Below, piece by piece: positions 1-11,358 of a stretch of 64,000 bases of DNA. Numbering within the stretch: the first letter of the stretch is position 1; every line of letters starts with the position of its first letter. Below the pieces are notes generated by a model, which saw nothing but the letters and a program-made list of their open reading frames with translations, was not told where the DNA came from and ran no database searches. Location: positions 124,001 through 188,000 of the forward strand of contig NC_085854.1 of the NCBI RefSeq assembly GCF_020906515.1, written 5' to 3'. This DNA is from Vanrija pseudolonga (Eukaryota; Basidiomycota; Tremellomycetes; Trichosporonales; Trichosporonaceae). The position numbers were made by a program, and so were the translations under genes.

Positions 1-853
1 AGCCCCGCTCATTATGTACTGCGTCTCGACAGCTCCACCGTGCTGCATGCACGACGGGCAGGTGAGTAGGCTGGGAGGAATGGAGGGTGGGTCATGAAAT
101 AGCGCGTTTCATCAAGACCGCAAGCCCGCGGGGCAGTGGTGCCGTGCGTGCCTATGGAGCTCGTGTTGAACACATGCTGCGCACAGCTTCCGAGGTCTTT
201 AGTATTGCATCCGCCGGGCTGGCGTGCGGAGCAAGGTTTAGTTGGACTGAGCAGCTGACCTGAATAGTGGATACCGGGCACTGCCATCCGCCACTGCCCC
301 CGTTCCATGCAGGAGTAAATAGACATGAACTGGGCAATCTGCGAGTGGGGAGTCATTAGACTAATAATCCCCTCTATCTCCACGCGCTTCGTTCCTGGAT
401 TTGAGCTTTCATGCAGCGTCAGCTCTGGTAGAAATGTAACGACGCGTGACCACCCGCGTCCGGAGGACTCGCTGTCACCGGATGGGAGGGTATTGATGAG
501 CTTGCGCATGGGGCTCGACTATGAGCGGTGTCTGCGTGGCTGCGTGCCCTTCGTTGCTGGGCCCTCATCGAGGAGCTGCTCCTCCCATGCATGCTGCGAT
601 AGAGGGTTATTTGCCTTTCGGAACCGCGGTGACCCAAGTTGCCGGGGCTGATAACGGCGCCAAAACGACCCTCACAGGGATTGTCACACCCTGAGCTGCT
701 GAGGTGAAGCAAGTCAGCGTGACGAGAGGAAGCTTTGGGCAGTGTGAAGTGCTTACCAAGGACATGCAATGTCGTCGTCGAAGATCGAGTGCCAGGTGGT
801 GCGTACGGTGACCACCGTTGCAGCGAGTGCTATCCGGTAGGGCTTCGGCCGGC
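1..853 (-). other. Possible remnant of an array-1 tail; no intact gene
   Basis: No convincing intact gene lies here. On the minus strand a frame at 12-509 encodes a segment with HSQIAQFM and, near its end, FLPAYSP. These loosely recall tail segments of the downstream paralogs (VAQFIPQ and the STPAAY of gene E). This suggests that the stretch is the decayed C-terminal exon of gene A, which itself stops at 854. The similarity is short and by eye only. Confidence 0.25.
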
Positions 854-1215
854 TCAAAAGCCCACAACGACGGTGATAGCCGCGTAGATGACGAAAGCGA
901 GTTCTGCTGTCAGAATTTCGGATTGACTGCCCTGCTCACCATCGAGACTGAAACCACACTCGACGAGCCAGCTGAACATTGGAACGACGGCCCCCAGCGC
1001 AGTGTCCAGCCCGAAGAGGGCAGCGAGGACATTCCAACCCGTGGATACGCGGCTGCGTGTCAGATACGCACCCTCCGATACGAACATACCACAAGGCGAG
1101 TCCGATTACCAACCAGATAACGAGGCCAGCTGTCGATGTTGACTGCCTCGGCAAGTCTCCAAGCAGCTCAGCGCCTGAAGTCAGCCTCGATCGACGTGGT
1201 GAACGTACCGCTCAT
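854..1215 (-). CDS. Array-1 gene A: short, divergent membrane protein, possibly a decayed copy
   Basis: The start ATG (1215) sits in a tiny first exon (ATG AGC G) followed by a phase-1 intron, the same arrangement as in genes C, D, F and G. Splicing on gives a hydrophobic segment (GLVIWLVIGLAL), an intron at the position used by its paralogs, a second hydrophobic segment (NVLAALFGLDTALGAVV), and a last exon ending in FVIYAAITVVVGF then stop. The RPWMWK exon and the PPPY tail of the full-length copies are absent. It is either a truncated paralog or a pseudogene at the edge of the array. The family has no function I recognise. Confidence 0.45.
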
Positions 1216-1797
1216 GATGTGAGGTATGAGGAGCAGTCAGAGTGTGCATGTCATTGTGCATGCATCAGTGTACAGTGGTCATATCAGGTTGGGCTCGAGC
1301 CCCTCCCGCCGATGGCGAAAAGCAGGCACGTGGCATAAGCAATAGAAACAAACCGAGGGCTGACAAATCAGGTCGGTCAAGCGTTTAGGAGGAGAACCCG
1401 GGGCCAGACTCTCAGTGATCCTCCATCAGTATTGCCCAGTAACACTCCGGCTCTCAGACCCTGTGGGCAAAGAGTCAAGTGATATGCGCAGCCCCGACAC
1501 TGGTGGCCTTCAAGGACAGACCGAGCGGTTGGCTGGCGGTGGCGGTCATGATGGCGCCGCAACGCCTTGGTTTTTCAGGGAGTCTTAGACACCGTTACTA
1601 CTTGCTTACCTCTGTTGGTCATGAGGTCCTGTGCATTACGATCTGCATCCCACAACGCCACTGGTGAGCATAGGAACTAAACCATATAATGTCATAACCC
1701 TTATCTTCACATGGGCAGCCTTAATGGCGCCAGCCTTTTCCTAATAAACGCACATTATTGAAATAGTCCATTGATTTGCTGCCGGTTTCGTGGCACC

Positions 1798-2640
1798 CTA
1801 GTTGCGCGGTCGTCGCATCCTTCCAAACGTGATAGTGTTTATGAATTCATCCTCACCCTTGCGGTTGCTCGCGAAGAAGATGGTAAAGTAGAGCTGGGAG
1901 TTAGGGTGGGGGACTCTGGTAGCGACTTACGCCGAACAGGACGATAGCGAGCGTTACACCGATGGCTACCCCCAGCGAGTAGTGGACGAGTGGGCCGCAA
2001 CCTGTGTAAAGATGGCGTTAGGGCTTGTTCAAACTCGAATGGATGGTACCGACTTTTGCACCACGCAGTCTATGTGTCAGTAAACTGTTCCAACACGTTT
2101 GTGAGCTCACAATGTAGCCACTTCGGGTCCCCTCAAGGACAATAGGGATGAGGACGCCGAAGAACAGGGTAACCTTCCACGCCCATGGCCTGCTGGGCTG
2201 TTTCTACTGGTCAGGACAGGGAGTAGGCGGGGGAGCTCACATTCTTAGCCTTCCTCACGGCCGTGAGGGCGATGGGGACGATGACGACGATCAACCAGAA
2301 GCCGATCACCAGAGTCATGACTTGAATAACGTTGCTCCGGTCTGCAGTTAGATGTATTCGTGGAGCTGCTCTCACTTTCGCGCTGGAACCCATGGCGTAT
2401 GAGATCACGAAGAACTGGAATGACGACGAATAGACCATATCCTAAGCCGCAAAGGGCACAAAGCAGGCCGACGAAGATTGTGGTGCCGCTATTTGTAAGC
2501 AGAGCGCGGGGGAGGGGACACACCGATAAAACCCGCCAACTCGAGACTTGTGCGGCGTTGTAGCTTCCGGGAGAGCGATAGTGGCGAGCTGCTGAACGTC
2601 TGTTGTTACCAATGGGCACCAATGTGGACGTACTGGCCAT
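1798..2640 (-). CDS. Array-1 gene B: four-pass membrane protein with a short tail
   Basis: Multi-exon gene. The N-terminal exon starts MASTSTLVPIG and ends SSWR. TM1 contains FVGLLCALCGLGYGLFVV and TM2 contains VMTLVIGFWLIVVIVPIAL. The TM3 exon begins SRPWAWKVTLFFGVLIPIV, matching the RPWMWK exon of its paralogs. TM4 contains LGVAIGVTLAIVLFG, followed by an intron starting gtaagt and a last exon starting LYFTIFFASNRK. The tail after TM4 is only about 30 residues and ends GRMRRPRN, so the 100-150-residue tail and PPPY motif seen in C, D, F, G and H are missing. The reading frame otherwise looks intact. Confidence 0.65.
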
Positions 2641-3679
2641 TGTGTCGCACGGGGTTTAGAGGACGGCTGGGGAGCGAGAACACACACAGTCGTAATGTTT
2701 ATATCCGGACCCGAGGGTCAGCCAGGCCAGCCTCCAATGCCCAATGCCCACCGACTTGTGCAGCGGGGCGAAAGAAGCGTCAGCAGCTAGAAGGTTCGGA
2801 GCTGCCACACCGGGCAGGCACATGGAGTAGGACATCGATGCGGAAAGTCTGCGCTTGGCGTGCAACTCGGACACTGTTCACGCCCCACTTTGTGACAACA
2901 ATGTCAACAAACGGACAAGTGGCAGTGCTTGGGCACAGCCTCTCGAAGAGCCCAGAACGCCACTGCGTGACGGCTGGGCCATGGTGATAGCCATGGTCAA
3001 TGACCGTGTCGGCCCGTGCCCCGAGGAATGATTCTCGGTGTCGACCTGTGCGCTGATCTCCGTGTCTAAACGTGATTGAAGTTCAGGGAAGATGCTTGTT
3101 GGTCACCGGAGAAGGTGTGAACAGACCTCCTCCATATTAGTAGGTGGGCCACAGAGAGGTATGGGAAGGAGGTGACAGCAGGAAGATACACCCAAAGCTG
3201 TGCGTGTGCCATGGGCCGCCAGCGCGGTGGCGTGTGCCCCACCAAAGGGGGCGAGGTGTGCACGAGGTCAGTGTCTGCGGGTCGCACGGAGCATTGACCA
3301 AAGGCCCGTGCTGGTCACGGTGAACGTGTGGGATGCAGCGAGGTAGCCGGGGAGCAAAGCGGCTGTGCAAAGCCTCGGAGCTCATCGAGCCGAGATTCTC
3401 GGCACCTCGGACACGAGGCTCCGAGCGCCACTCCGTGTTAATGCTGTGACAGCCTGCAGTGAGTCGCATGGATACGATAATGGTCTTGGTGGCTGGATGC
3501 AGTCACTACCCATGGTCGTCAGAGTGACGATACATCCATCGCCGCTCCTGCGCTCTATTATTCCAAAAGCGTAACATTAGGGAGAAATACGACTATGTAG
3601 AAACGACTATGAACAGTGTGGCCCTCTGCCTCCCGACGGGTATGCTACGTTGTGGAAAACTAGGCCAAGATGACCTGCT
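2641..3679. other. Intergenic; upstream region of gene B
   Basis: No gene seen. The segment at about 3190-3500 resembles the upstream region of gene C at about 5070-5330: shared stretches include 'gaccaaaggccc' and a later 'gatgagtcgcgtgga'-like block. The promoter therefore seems to have been duplicated together with the gene. Confidence 0.5.
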
Positions 3680-4863
3680 TCAGTTCTTGCTGAGATACGG
3701 CGGCGGCGTGGCGTCGGTGGCGGCACTGCCACTGGCTTCCATTCCTTGCACGCCTGCCGGGTGGCTGGGGAGCACAACATTGACGATGCTCCCGGAATCC
3801 TGGCGAACGAATGGAGGAACAACAACACTTCTGGCCGGGAAGATCTGGGGAGGAATGCCGGCATTGACTTGATACATCTGAGGAGGGGCGCCGAGATCGG
3901 TTTGGTACACCGGAGGAACGGCATCAAGTTGGGCAGCCATGTCATCGACGTAAGGCTGGACATTGCTTCCCACATGCCCAACTGACGGAGCGGGCGGGAA
4001 CGTCGTAATCGCGTATTCGTCATCGAGAACGGGTTGTGGTTGAAGGAGGCCGGTTGTAGTGTTGTTCCGCGTCTCGTCTTTCGTGAGGAAGACCGCAAAG
4101 TAGGTCTGTCATATGAGTCATTGTATCAACTCTGTGAGGGAGAGACTTACGCCTAAGAAGATCATGATCACCGCCTCGGCGACGGCATAAAGCATAACAT
4201 AACTCGCGGAAAAGTCATCATCTGGTCAGGGTCGAGATTAGAATGGTCGTCATTCACGGTTGCTGCTTCAATACCCACCATAGACATACTTCCAAATGCC
4301 CTTGTGTCTCAGTCCACTGTTTAAATCGGTCAAAACTCACCGAAAGGGCGCCCCCCAAAATCAGGATGACAATGGGCATGGCGATTGTGCAGGCTAACGT
4401 CGTTTTTCGCATCCACGGTCTGCTACGTCGGTGCTAGGAGTTAGATTGGCCCGGGTATCTGCTCACCCTGAAGGCAAGCACGGCCACCCAGAGGCCAATC
4501 GGGGCCAGAACCAAAACACATAGGAGGGCCTCAACGATGTCATAGACCAGATTGAGAATGCTTCTCGCAGCTGGCGTTAGACGCCTGGGGTATCGACACG
4601 TGCGCTCACTAATGATGCTTTCGTACGAGTAGTAATAATCGTCAATGCCATGGTTGCAGGCTGAAACGAGCGTCCGAAGGCCGTAGGCCGAGGCTCCAAG
4701 CGCGCATAAGACTCCCAAGGCTATGGTTACGCGCCTGCTGTCAGACAACTGCAAGTTCAGCACTCACCTATACGTCGGGCCAATGGACGAGTTTGCATGG
4801 ACGGGATTGGTATAATCTCATATTAACAAGGGCATGCATGGTAAGAAACCAACCGTCACTCAT
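3680..4863 (-). CDS. Array-1 gene C: four-pass membrane protein with C-terminal PPPY
   Basis: This is the best-resolved array member. Eight exons (4854-4863, 4768-4816, 4610-4734, 4467-4570, 4341-4433, 4279-4300, 4151-4221, 3680-4105) sum to 299 codons plus stop. Exon 1 is only 10 nt and exon 6 only 22 nt. TM1 contains IALGVLCALGASAYGL. TM2 contains ALLCVLVLAPIGLWVAVLAF. The TM3 exon starts with SRPWMRKTTL. A micro-exon encodes GIWKYVY. TM4 contains VMLYAVAEAVIMIFLG and runs into TYFAVF. The tail of about 140 residues is Pro/Gln-rich and ends ATPPPYLSKN. PPxY is an established ligand of Nedd4/Rsp5 WW domains, so regulated ubiquitination or sorting is a reasonable inference. The protein family itself is unrecognised. 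Confidence 0.8.
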
Positions 4864-5681
4864 GGCCCAGGATAAACAAGAAGAGGACTTGAAACCGAGG
4901 GATATTGAGTGGTGTGAAGTGCAACGTCAACCAACTATGGTGAGTTGGTGAGTACAAGGATGAGAAAAAAACAAAACAAAAAAACAACTGTCTTAACTTC
5001 GACAAGCAGACCACAAAGGAGTATGATCAGGAGGAGACATGGAGAACCGAGTGTTGCCATGAACCCTAAGCTGTGCATCTGACACGGACCACCGACGCGG
5101 TCTCGGACGGCAGGCACCAGGACAGTTCTCAGACGAGCACAGACCATCGACCAAAGGCCCCTGCAAAATCGCATCTGACATGCGCAAGGTCGCGAATAGG
5201 CGGAAGCGGAGAACTGCTGTGCGGGGCTCGAGTTCATAAGCGGCCGAAGCTCCGCTGTGGCGGGAGGTGACAAGGTCGCGCCACGCATCTGAACACCGCA
5301 GGAGACTCTGCGATGAGTCGCGTGGAAGCCGTACCCCTTCAACTTGAGCTGTGCGCTGTCACTGCCGAAGATCTACAGAGTGACAGTCGAGCGACAAACG
5401 GGTGCACCCCTGTCCCTCAAGGATCGTAAATATGTAGTAACATGAAGGATCCCACATTGAGCTCATTAAACTTCATTACCTGTCGTTTGTCGCCGCCCAC
5501 CATGCCATGCCTCGCCGAACACTATACCAACATAGCTTGACCTAGTTCTTGATCTGATACGCTAGCGGCGTGGCATCACCAGAGACGACACTGGCGTCGC
5601 GCTCTATGCCTTGCAAACTTGGCGTGTGGGTTGGGAAGGACTGGTGTACAATCCCACTTGGTCTTGCCTTCTCTTGGGAAC
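4864..5681. other. Intergenic; upstream region of gene C
   Basis: No gene seen. Contains a short A-rich run near 4966-4985 and the duplicated upstream block described for gene B. Confidence 0.5.
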
Positions 5682-6914
5682 CTAGTTCTTATTGAGATAA
5701 GGTGGTGGCGTGGCATAGTCGTCTGGGTTGATGGGAGTGACGTTCACCTCTGTACCTCGAATGCTCGAGTGGTTCGAGAAAAGTTGAGAAGCGCTCGAAG
5801 TGCTCTCGGATCTCTGATGGACAAACTGGGGCATGGGAATACCGTTCGCCGGGTGGACCTGCGGAACGGTGTCGACATTGACCTCATTGGGTTGACTGGC
5901 TTGGTACATTTGCGGGTAGGTGCCACCTGTTTGAAAGAGGGGAGCAGCGCCGGGGTTGGTACCATACTCATGGGGGTAGAACGGAGGAGCCACCATAGAA
6001 TCCCTCGGGGTCGGTGCCGGGAAGGTCGTAACTGTGGACTCGGAAAGAAGCGGCGGGTGATGAAGGATTCCGGTCATGAAGGGATTCGGGAGGCGATTCT
6101 TCTTGAAAAAGACAACAAAGTACGTCTACTCGGTAAGACAGGTCCCATGTGACAGTGATGCGAACGACTCACTCCAAATAGCATCATGACTACCGCCACG
6201 GCGACGCCGATTCCAATGGCTGGCACCCCCTTGTCACTGCGGTCTGGGGCAAGATGAGGTCAGTCGGATAACGTCTGTTGACTATTTGACACGCACGGTA
6301 CACAACGCTCCAAATGGCCTGCATGGTTCAGTATGCGAGTTCGCAGTTAACATGGTCTCACAGTTAGGGCTCCTCGCAGCAGCAAGACAGTGATGACCAT
6401 GATAATCATCAAGGTCAATGTGGTCTTCCACATCCAGGGCCGGCTGGGTTTGCGCTGAATTGGTTTTAGCACCCTTCAAGATGCCACTATCTCACTTTGA
6501 TAGCAAACACCGTTCCGGTCAGCCCAATCGGTGCCAGGACGAGAACGCATAGGAAGGCTTCGATGACTCGCACAGCGAAAGTTAGGATGCTCCTCGCGCC
6601 TTGTGTCAGCGGCGTGCCAGCAGGATGAGGACTCACTGTACCAGTAGATGTGATAGTGCCAATCATAATGATCACCCGCGCCGTGGGTGACGGCCATAAT
6701 TAGCTATTAGCTGCACGATGCCATAGCCTAATGATGCGAGGGTGCAGAGGATGCCAACGCCAATGGTGGTGCGGCTGCCATCAGACAAGCGAGCCTGGCA
6801 AGACTTACCGGTACGCGGACCTAATGATAGACACAGGGGTGTCAGGCGTAGATGGGTCGGCGGGGTATTCTACAGTGTCAGTGTGGAGGTGGACATGAAC
6901 TCACCGAGGCTCAT
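5682..6914 (-). CDS. Array-1 gene D: four-pass membrane protein with C-terminal PPPY
   Basis: Same plan as gene C. The first exon is ATG AGC CTC G, followed by a 35-nt intron (gtgagt to gtag); exon 2 then reads EYPADPST and ends SAYR. TM1 contains IGVGILCTLASLGYGIV and TM2 contains FLCVLVLAPIGLTGTVFAIK. The TM3 exon starts SRPWMWKTTLTLMIIMV, a micro-exon encodes AIWSVVYR, TM4 contains IGIGVAVAVVMMLFG, and the tail starts TYFVVFFKKNR. The tail is Pro/Gln/Tyr-rich and ends ATPPPYLNKN, nearly identical to the last residues of gene C, so C and D are probably the most recently separated pair. Confidence 0.8.
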
Positions 6915-7822
6915 GTCGGAGGGCTACTAAAGTTGTCACGAGGAAGAAACAACAGGCGAGACGTTGGCCTTTACATGTGTGCCAGGACTGCAAGGTATAC
7001 CAATTGCGGACACCTGTCTCCTGAAGAGACAACTCGTCACGGCTTTGGGATGGAGGACAAAGCTTCTGTCCGGGCTTGAGGGCCAGTTGGCTCCCCTTGG
7101 GAGTACACAATATCCGTGTGCGGAGGTCCAAGTAGCCGTGCAGGGCTCCAAGCGCAGCTATGGCACGCCCTGGCGTTCATCGGAGTGGGTTCAAAGACTG
7201 CCTTTGGTGTTTCGCTCGGCTCGATACCATTGCATAGAGGGAGCTCGCGGTCGGTTCATCCTCGGCCCTATTGCATGGTGGGTGATGGCTTGAGAAGCTA
7301 TGCAAAAGCCAAGGCGTTAGGCTGGCGGCTGGCTTCTCCTGTGCAAAGCGGTACCTCCTTTCGGGGAACTATCGGCACACAGTCATGCTGTCGTGACGGA
7401 TGACAGTGTCCACAGCAAGCCAAACGTTGCACTTGCAGGTTCGGTTGCTCCCAGCCAGGTGAAGTTGATGCACGAGAGGGGTGGGGGCCCACGAGAGGGT
7501 TGGGCCCCCGCCATGATGCCACCATGCCACCGTTGTCTCGCCACGTGTCGAACGCCACAGCAAAGGGTGATCCCTGTTGATCACAGGAGGGGAGTACTGT
7601 ACCCACCCGCCACCCAGATGCCCTGTAAGCGGATCATTTCCTAGGCATAAGACGTAGGGGGTCGTACCTCAGCATGCAAGGCCCGTGCTCCATGGAATGT
7701 GATGAACTCAAGAGAGCACCATGGCGTACCTTCCAGCGCCGGCCCACGCGTAGCCAGTACCTTGGCACAGCCATGGGCCTTTTCCACAACTCTAACCCTG
7801 CATGATATTGCGTACAACGTAA
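6915..7822. other. Intergenic; upstream region of gene D
   Basis: No convincing gene. Frames at 6964-7293 and 7298-7606 are short, lack family resemblance and have no supporting splice pattern. Confidence 0.45.
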
Positions 7823-9247
7823 TTAAACCATTCCCGCCACACTGTCCACACCCTTGCCGCTATGATACGCCGCAGGCGTGCTGTCGTCTGTGGCGGCCTG
7901 GCGTCCGCCGAAGCTTGTCTCACTCGTCTGGCTCTGAATACGCTGAGCGAAAGGGTTGAGGGTGCCAACGGGCGGCCGGGGAATGAACTGGGAATGAGGT
8001 ACACCTGCGCCGGGCGGCAGAACTCCGGCGCTTGGTTCCATTCCGTGGAACATGTTGCGGGTCGGGAACGGAGGAGCGAACGGACTGGCAGACCCTCCCG
8101 ATAGCTGGGGGATGAACTGGGCAACGGGCACGCCGTCGGCAGTGTACAGCATTGGAATGCCACCGGCATTGGATTGATGGAGCTGGGGAAGGGTTTCAGG
8201 TGGGGTAGCCGCGTTGGTAGCATGGGGCTGAAGGGTAGCCAGGTTGCTGGGGTAGACCTGATGGGTAGCCAAGCTGCTCGGGTAGGGCTCGGGGGTACCC
8301 GCAACATGTGCTGAAGGCGGGGGAGGAAGCGGGGTTGCAATCGTAGGAGTTTCAACCTCATTCAGGAGTCCGGGTTGTGGCATGTCGCTCGGGGCGGGAT
8401 TGGGAGCCAGATTCCTCCTGAAAAAGACGATGATGTACGTCTACGATGTGAGCTATCAATACCTTGATCGCCACTTACGCCGAATAGCGCCATGATGATC
8501 ACCACAGGGATGGCGATGCCGATGGTGATCCTTGCTTCGTTTGGGTCTGAAGCCAGTCATGTTAGAGAATCAAAGAACCGATGACGCCAATTGAGACCCA
8601 CCTCCCACAACATACAACCTATAATCACCATTATAATTATAATAAACCGTCATCATATTGCTCCAAGCCACCTGCGAACTGTTTTAGACCGGGCTAGTGG
8701 TGCTCTGTAACTCACGGTCTCAAGGATGCGTGTCACGAGGACGACCAAGGTCGCAATGATTGTGTACGTTGACATCGCCTTTCACATCCAAGGGTTGCTG
8801 GGCCGTCGCTGGCTGTTGATAGATACACTCAAGGGAGTCCTCAACCACACTGTGTAGGCCAACCTAGTGCCGATTAAGCCAACTGGTGCCAGGACAACAA
8901 TGCACATGAAGGCTTCGAGGCCGTCGACCGCTTGAGTTGGGATGGATCCAGGAGGAGCTGTGGTCAGCGGTGTCAGAGCACAGGGTTCTTGCCAAAGAAA
9001 GGATAGTCTTCAGTATAGTAGGAGTGGTCAGTTGCCCAGAAGACTCGAAATACCCCGTTCCCCATGGCTAGCAGCGTGCCGATGGCCCCGATTGCAATCG
9101 TGCGGCGTCTGTTATCAGGCCCAAGTACAACTTGAGCTGTACTCACCGGTATGCCCGGCTGATCTGGTGACTTGAAGCAGGCACTGACATGTACTGGATG
9201 AGTTCTGAGTTCGGGGAGGTGGGGGGTATTAACGCAGGAAGACTCAT
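7823..9247 (-). pseudogene. Array-1 gene E: four-pass PPPY-family copy with an in-frame stop and a degraded PY motif
   Basis: The exon plan matches the paralogs. The N-terminal exon starts MSLPALIPPTSP and ends SRAYR. TM1 begins RRRTIAIGAIGTLLAMGNGV and TM2 contains FMCIVVLAPVGLIGTRLAY. In the TM3 exon the family string WMWK reads TGG ATG TGA AAG, so the second Trp codon is a stop (near 8788-8790). TM4 contains IGIAIPVVIIMALFG and the tail starts TYIIVFFRRN. The tail is long, but its PPPY position reads TPAAY, destroying the PPxY core. Two independent losses in conserved positions argue for a pseudogene. If translated from the normal start, the product would end after TM2. Confidence 0.65.
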
Positions 9248-10160
9248 GTCGGGCTCGTGGAATGAGGAATGGAGGGGACGGAGGGACAGGAATGTAGAGG
9301 AGGCAATAGACGATGGCCTTTATATAACTTGGTTCAAATGAAGGCTCTGGACACCGAAAGAGAACCCTGCCCAAGCTTCGCAACACCGGAGACAAAGGAG
9401 GGGAACACCGAGAGGGCAGAAAGTGCTTGGAGCTGTGCCCGGACGCTGCTCGGCATGTGCTCGAAGGTGATCCTCCTGTGACAATCAGGCCAGTAGCCGC
9501 ACTGTTGATGTTGCGTGTCGCAGGGGTCTGTGACCGTGTCGCCCTGTGCTGAAGCCAGGTTGTCAAGGCTGTATTGTTTTCCCCTCTCGGCATGGAGGAG
9601 GTGGGAAAGAGGACGCACCAGGCGGGCGGGGAGCTTCTCGGGCCACTCCTTCCAGAGCGGTGCAGGGCACACCTTGAGTTAGCGCGAATACGGGTCGTGT
9701 GGGTTCCGAGGTACAGTATGGCACAAACGAGGAGCCCGGACCATTGTGCACCGTGCACCGTCAGGGTCAGTCAGTGCTCTGCTCGGTTCGTGCAGGGAAG
9801 ACGGTCGAGGTGACTTGATGTTTCTCCATGGCGTCGAGAACCATGCGCGCTGCGGGGTGAGCGATGGTGTATCGGGGCACCCCCACTCTTTTAGCCTTGC
9901 TAGGCTCCGGTGGCAGAGGGCCGAGTCAGCTTCCCGGATACTTCACCTGTGGAGACGTGTAATACAAGCCGAGTATATGTCTCGTGCTGCAGTCGATCTC
10001 TCCAAGCCTGGTGGACGATGAACCAGAGAAGGTGACGGAGGAAATGGCACACTTTCATCTAAGGCTTCAGGTAACTTGTGCAAGCCCGAAGAAACACTCC
10101 AGTACTCCATGAGGATCTTAAATAACCCCGACTTCTGCCCTTAGATTCACACGTACGACA
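9248..10160. other. Intergenic between genes E and F
   Basis: Apart from the TATA-like box, nothing is supported. The long minus-strand frame 8973-9758 is the TM1 exon of gene E read through into its upstream region. Confidence 0.5.
9321..9326 (-). promoter_or_regulatory. TATA-like box upstream of gene E
   Basis: A tatata core lies about 74 bp upstream of the gene E ATG, in the orientation of the gene. Position and sequence fit a core promoter element; there is no functional evidence. Confidence 0.4.
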
Positions 10161-11358
10161 TCAACCTCCTTCGCTATACGGTGGTGGGCTTGCCTCGGTG
10201 TTGTGTTCATCGGTATTAGACTTGTCTTCAATAGGACCTTTTTCGTTGACGCGATTGGTGATACCCGTGCCGGTGCTTCCGGATGCCGGGAGACCATATA
10301 CGTGGAGGGACCCGCTGGCTGCGGAGGGTCCGGCTGCGGAGGGTCCAGCTGCGTCGCCGCCATCCCCCTGGTAGTGTTGAGGAGGGCTGCTGATACTCGC
10401 TCGGTTGGGAACTGAACCGTGGCCGTCCGTACTGGGCCGCGGCTCTCCAAAGACGGGGCGCTCCGAGTGAGGAGGGAACGGAGTGGCCATTGCGTACTCC
10501 TCGTCTAAGAGTGGTTGGGTTGGGGAGACGGTCGGGGACGGTTTCTTCCTGAAGAAGATGACAAAATAAGTCGACGAGGTGAGCTGTGACCTGGGAAACG
10601 CCTACTCACCCCAAATCCAATGATACAACCTGCACTGAACATGGCCAAGCCAAGGGTCAATCCCACGCTGGCACCTCCTGTTCCCGCAGAGACGGTAAAT
10701 GTCAGCGAGGTAGTGATGGTATTGTTGGTGTGGACCCACCGTATAGGCCGTTGCGGTCGTTAATCATAGCGCTCTGCATTTTTAGTAAGCTGCTCAGACA
10801 GTCGTCTGGTACTCACTGCTATAGTCGCGCGAACTGCAATGACAGTGCAGGACACGGCTATTGTGAAGCTCAGAACGAATATCCACATCCACGGCTTGCC
10901 GCTCCGTCTCTGGTAGACATCAGTGGACGGCAGAGTGATGTCAACTCACTTTGTAGGCGAACACCGCGCCGATGATACCAATAGGTGCCTGAACTAAGAG
11001 GCACAGGCATCCTTCCACAACCCCGAAATAGTAATTGTAATCGCGGACATTGAGGCCGCCTGCAGTTAGACTTGCACGATAGGATGCCCACGGTCATGGT
11101 GCCAACGGTATTTACCTGCTGTGTATCTGACCCCGACTTGCATTACCAGTTGGTATAGTCCGTAGCCCAACGCTTCAATAGCGCATAGAATTCCGATTGC
11201 AATGGTCCAGCGCCTGTCGTCAGAGATGTGTACCAAGGTGAGAAACTCACCGGTACACGGGTGTAAGATTGAGCTCGCCTTGGTTGGTGGGCGTGTAGAC
11301 TTCGTAATTTGCGGCTGTTCGTCAGCAAGGACCTGGGCAGCCACACACCTTGTCTCAT
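10161..11358 (-). CDS. Array-1 gene F: four-pass membrane protein with C-terminal PPPY
   Basis: The first exon is ATG AGA CAA G, then a short intron (gtgtgt to acag), then ANYEVYTPTNQGELNLTPVYR. TM1 contains IAIGILCAIEALGYGLYQLV and TM2 contains VEGCLCLLVQAPIGIIGAVF. The TM3 exon starts SGKPWMWIFVLSFTIAVS and TM4 contains LGLAMFSAGCIIGFG. The tail starts TYFVIFFRKKPSP and has a short PSAAGPSAA near-repeat (encoded around 10320). It ends EASPPPYSEGG. PPPY is intact, four residues from the C-terminus. Confidence 0.78.
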
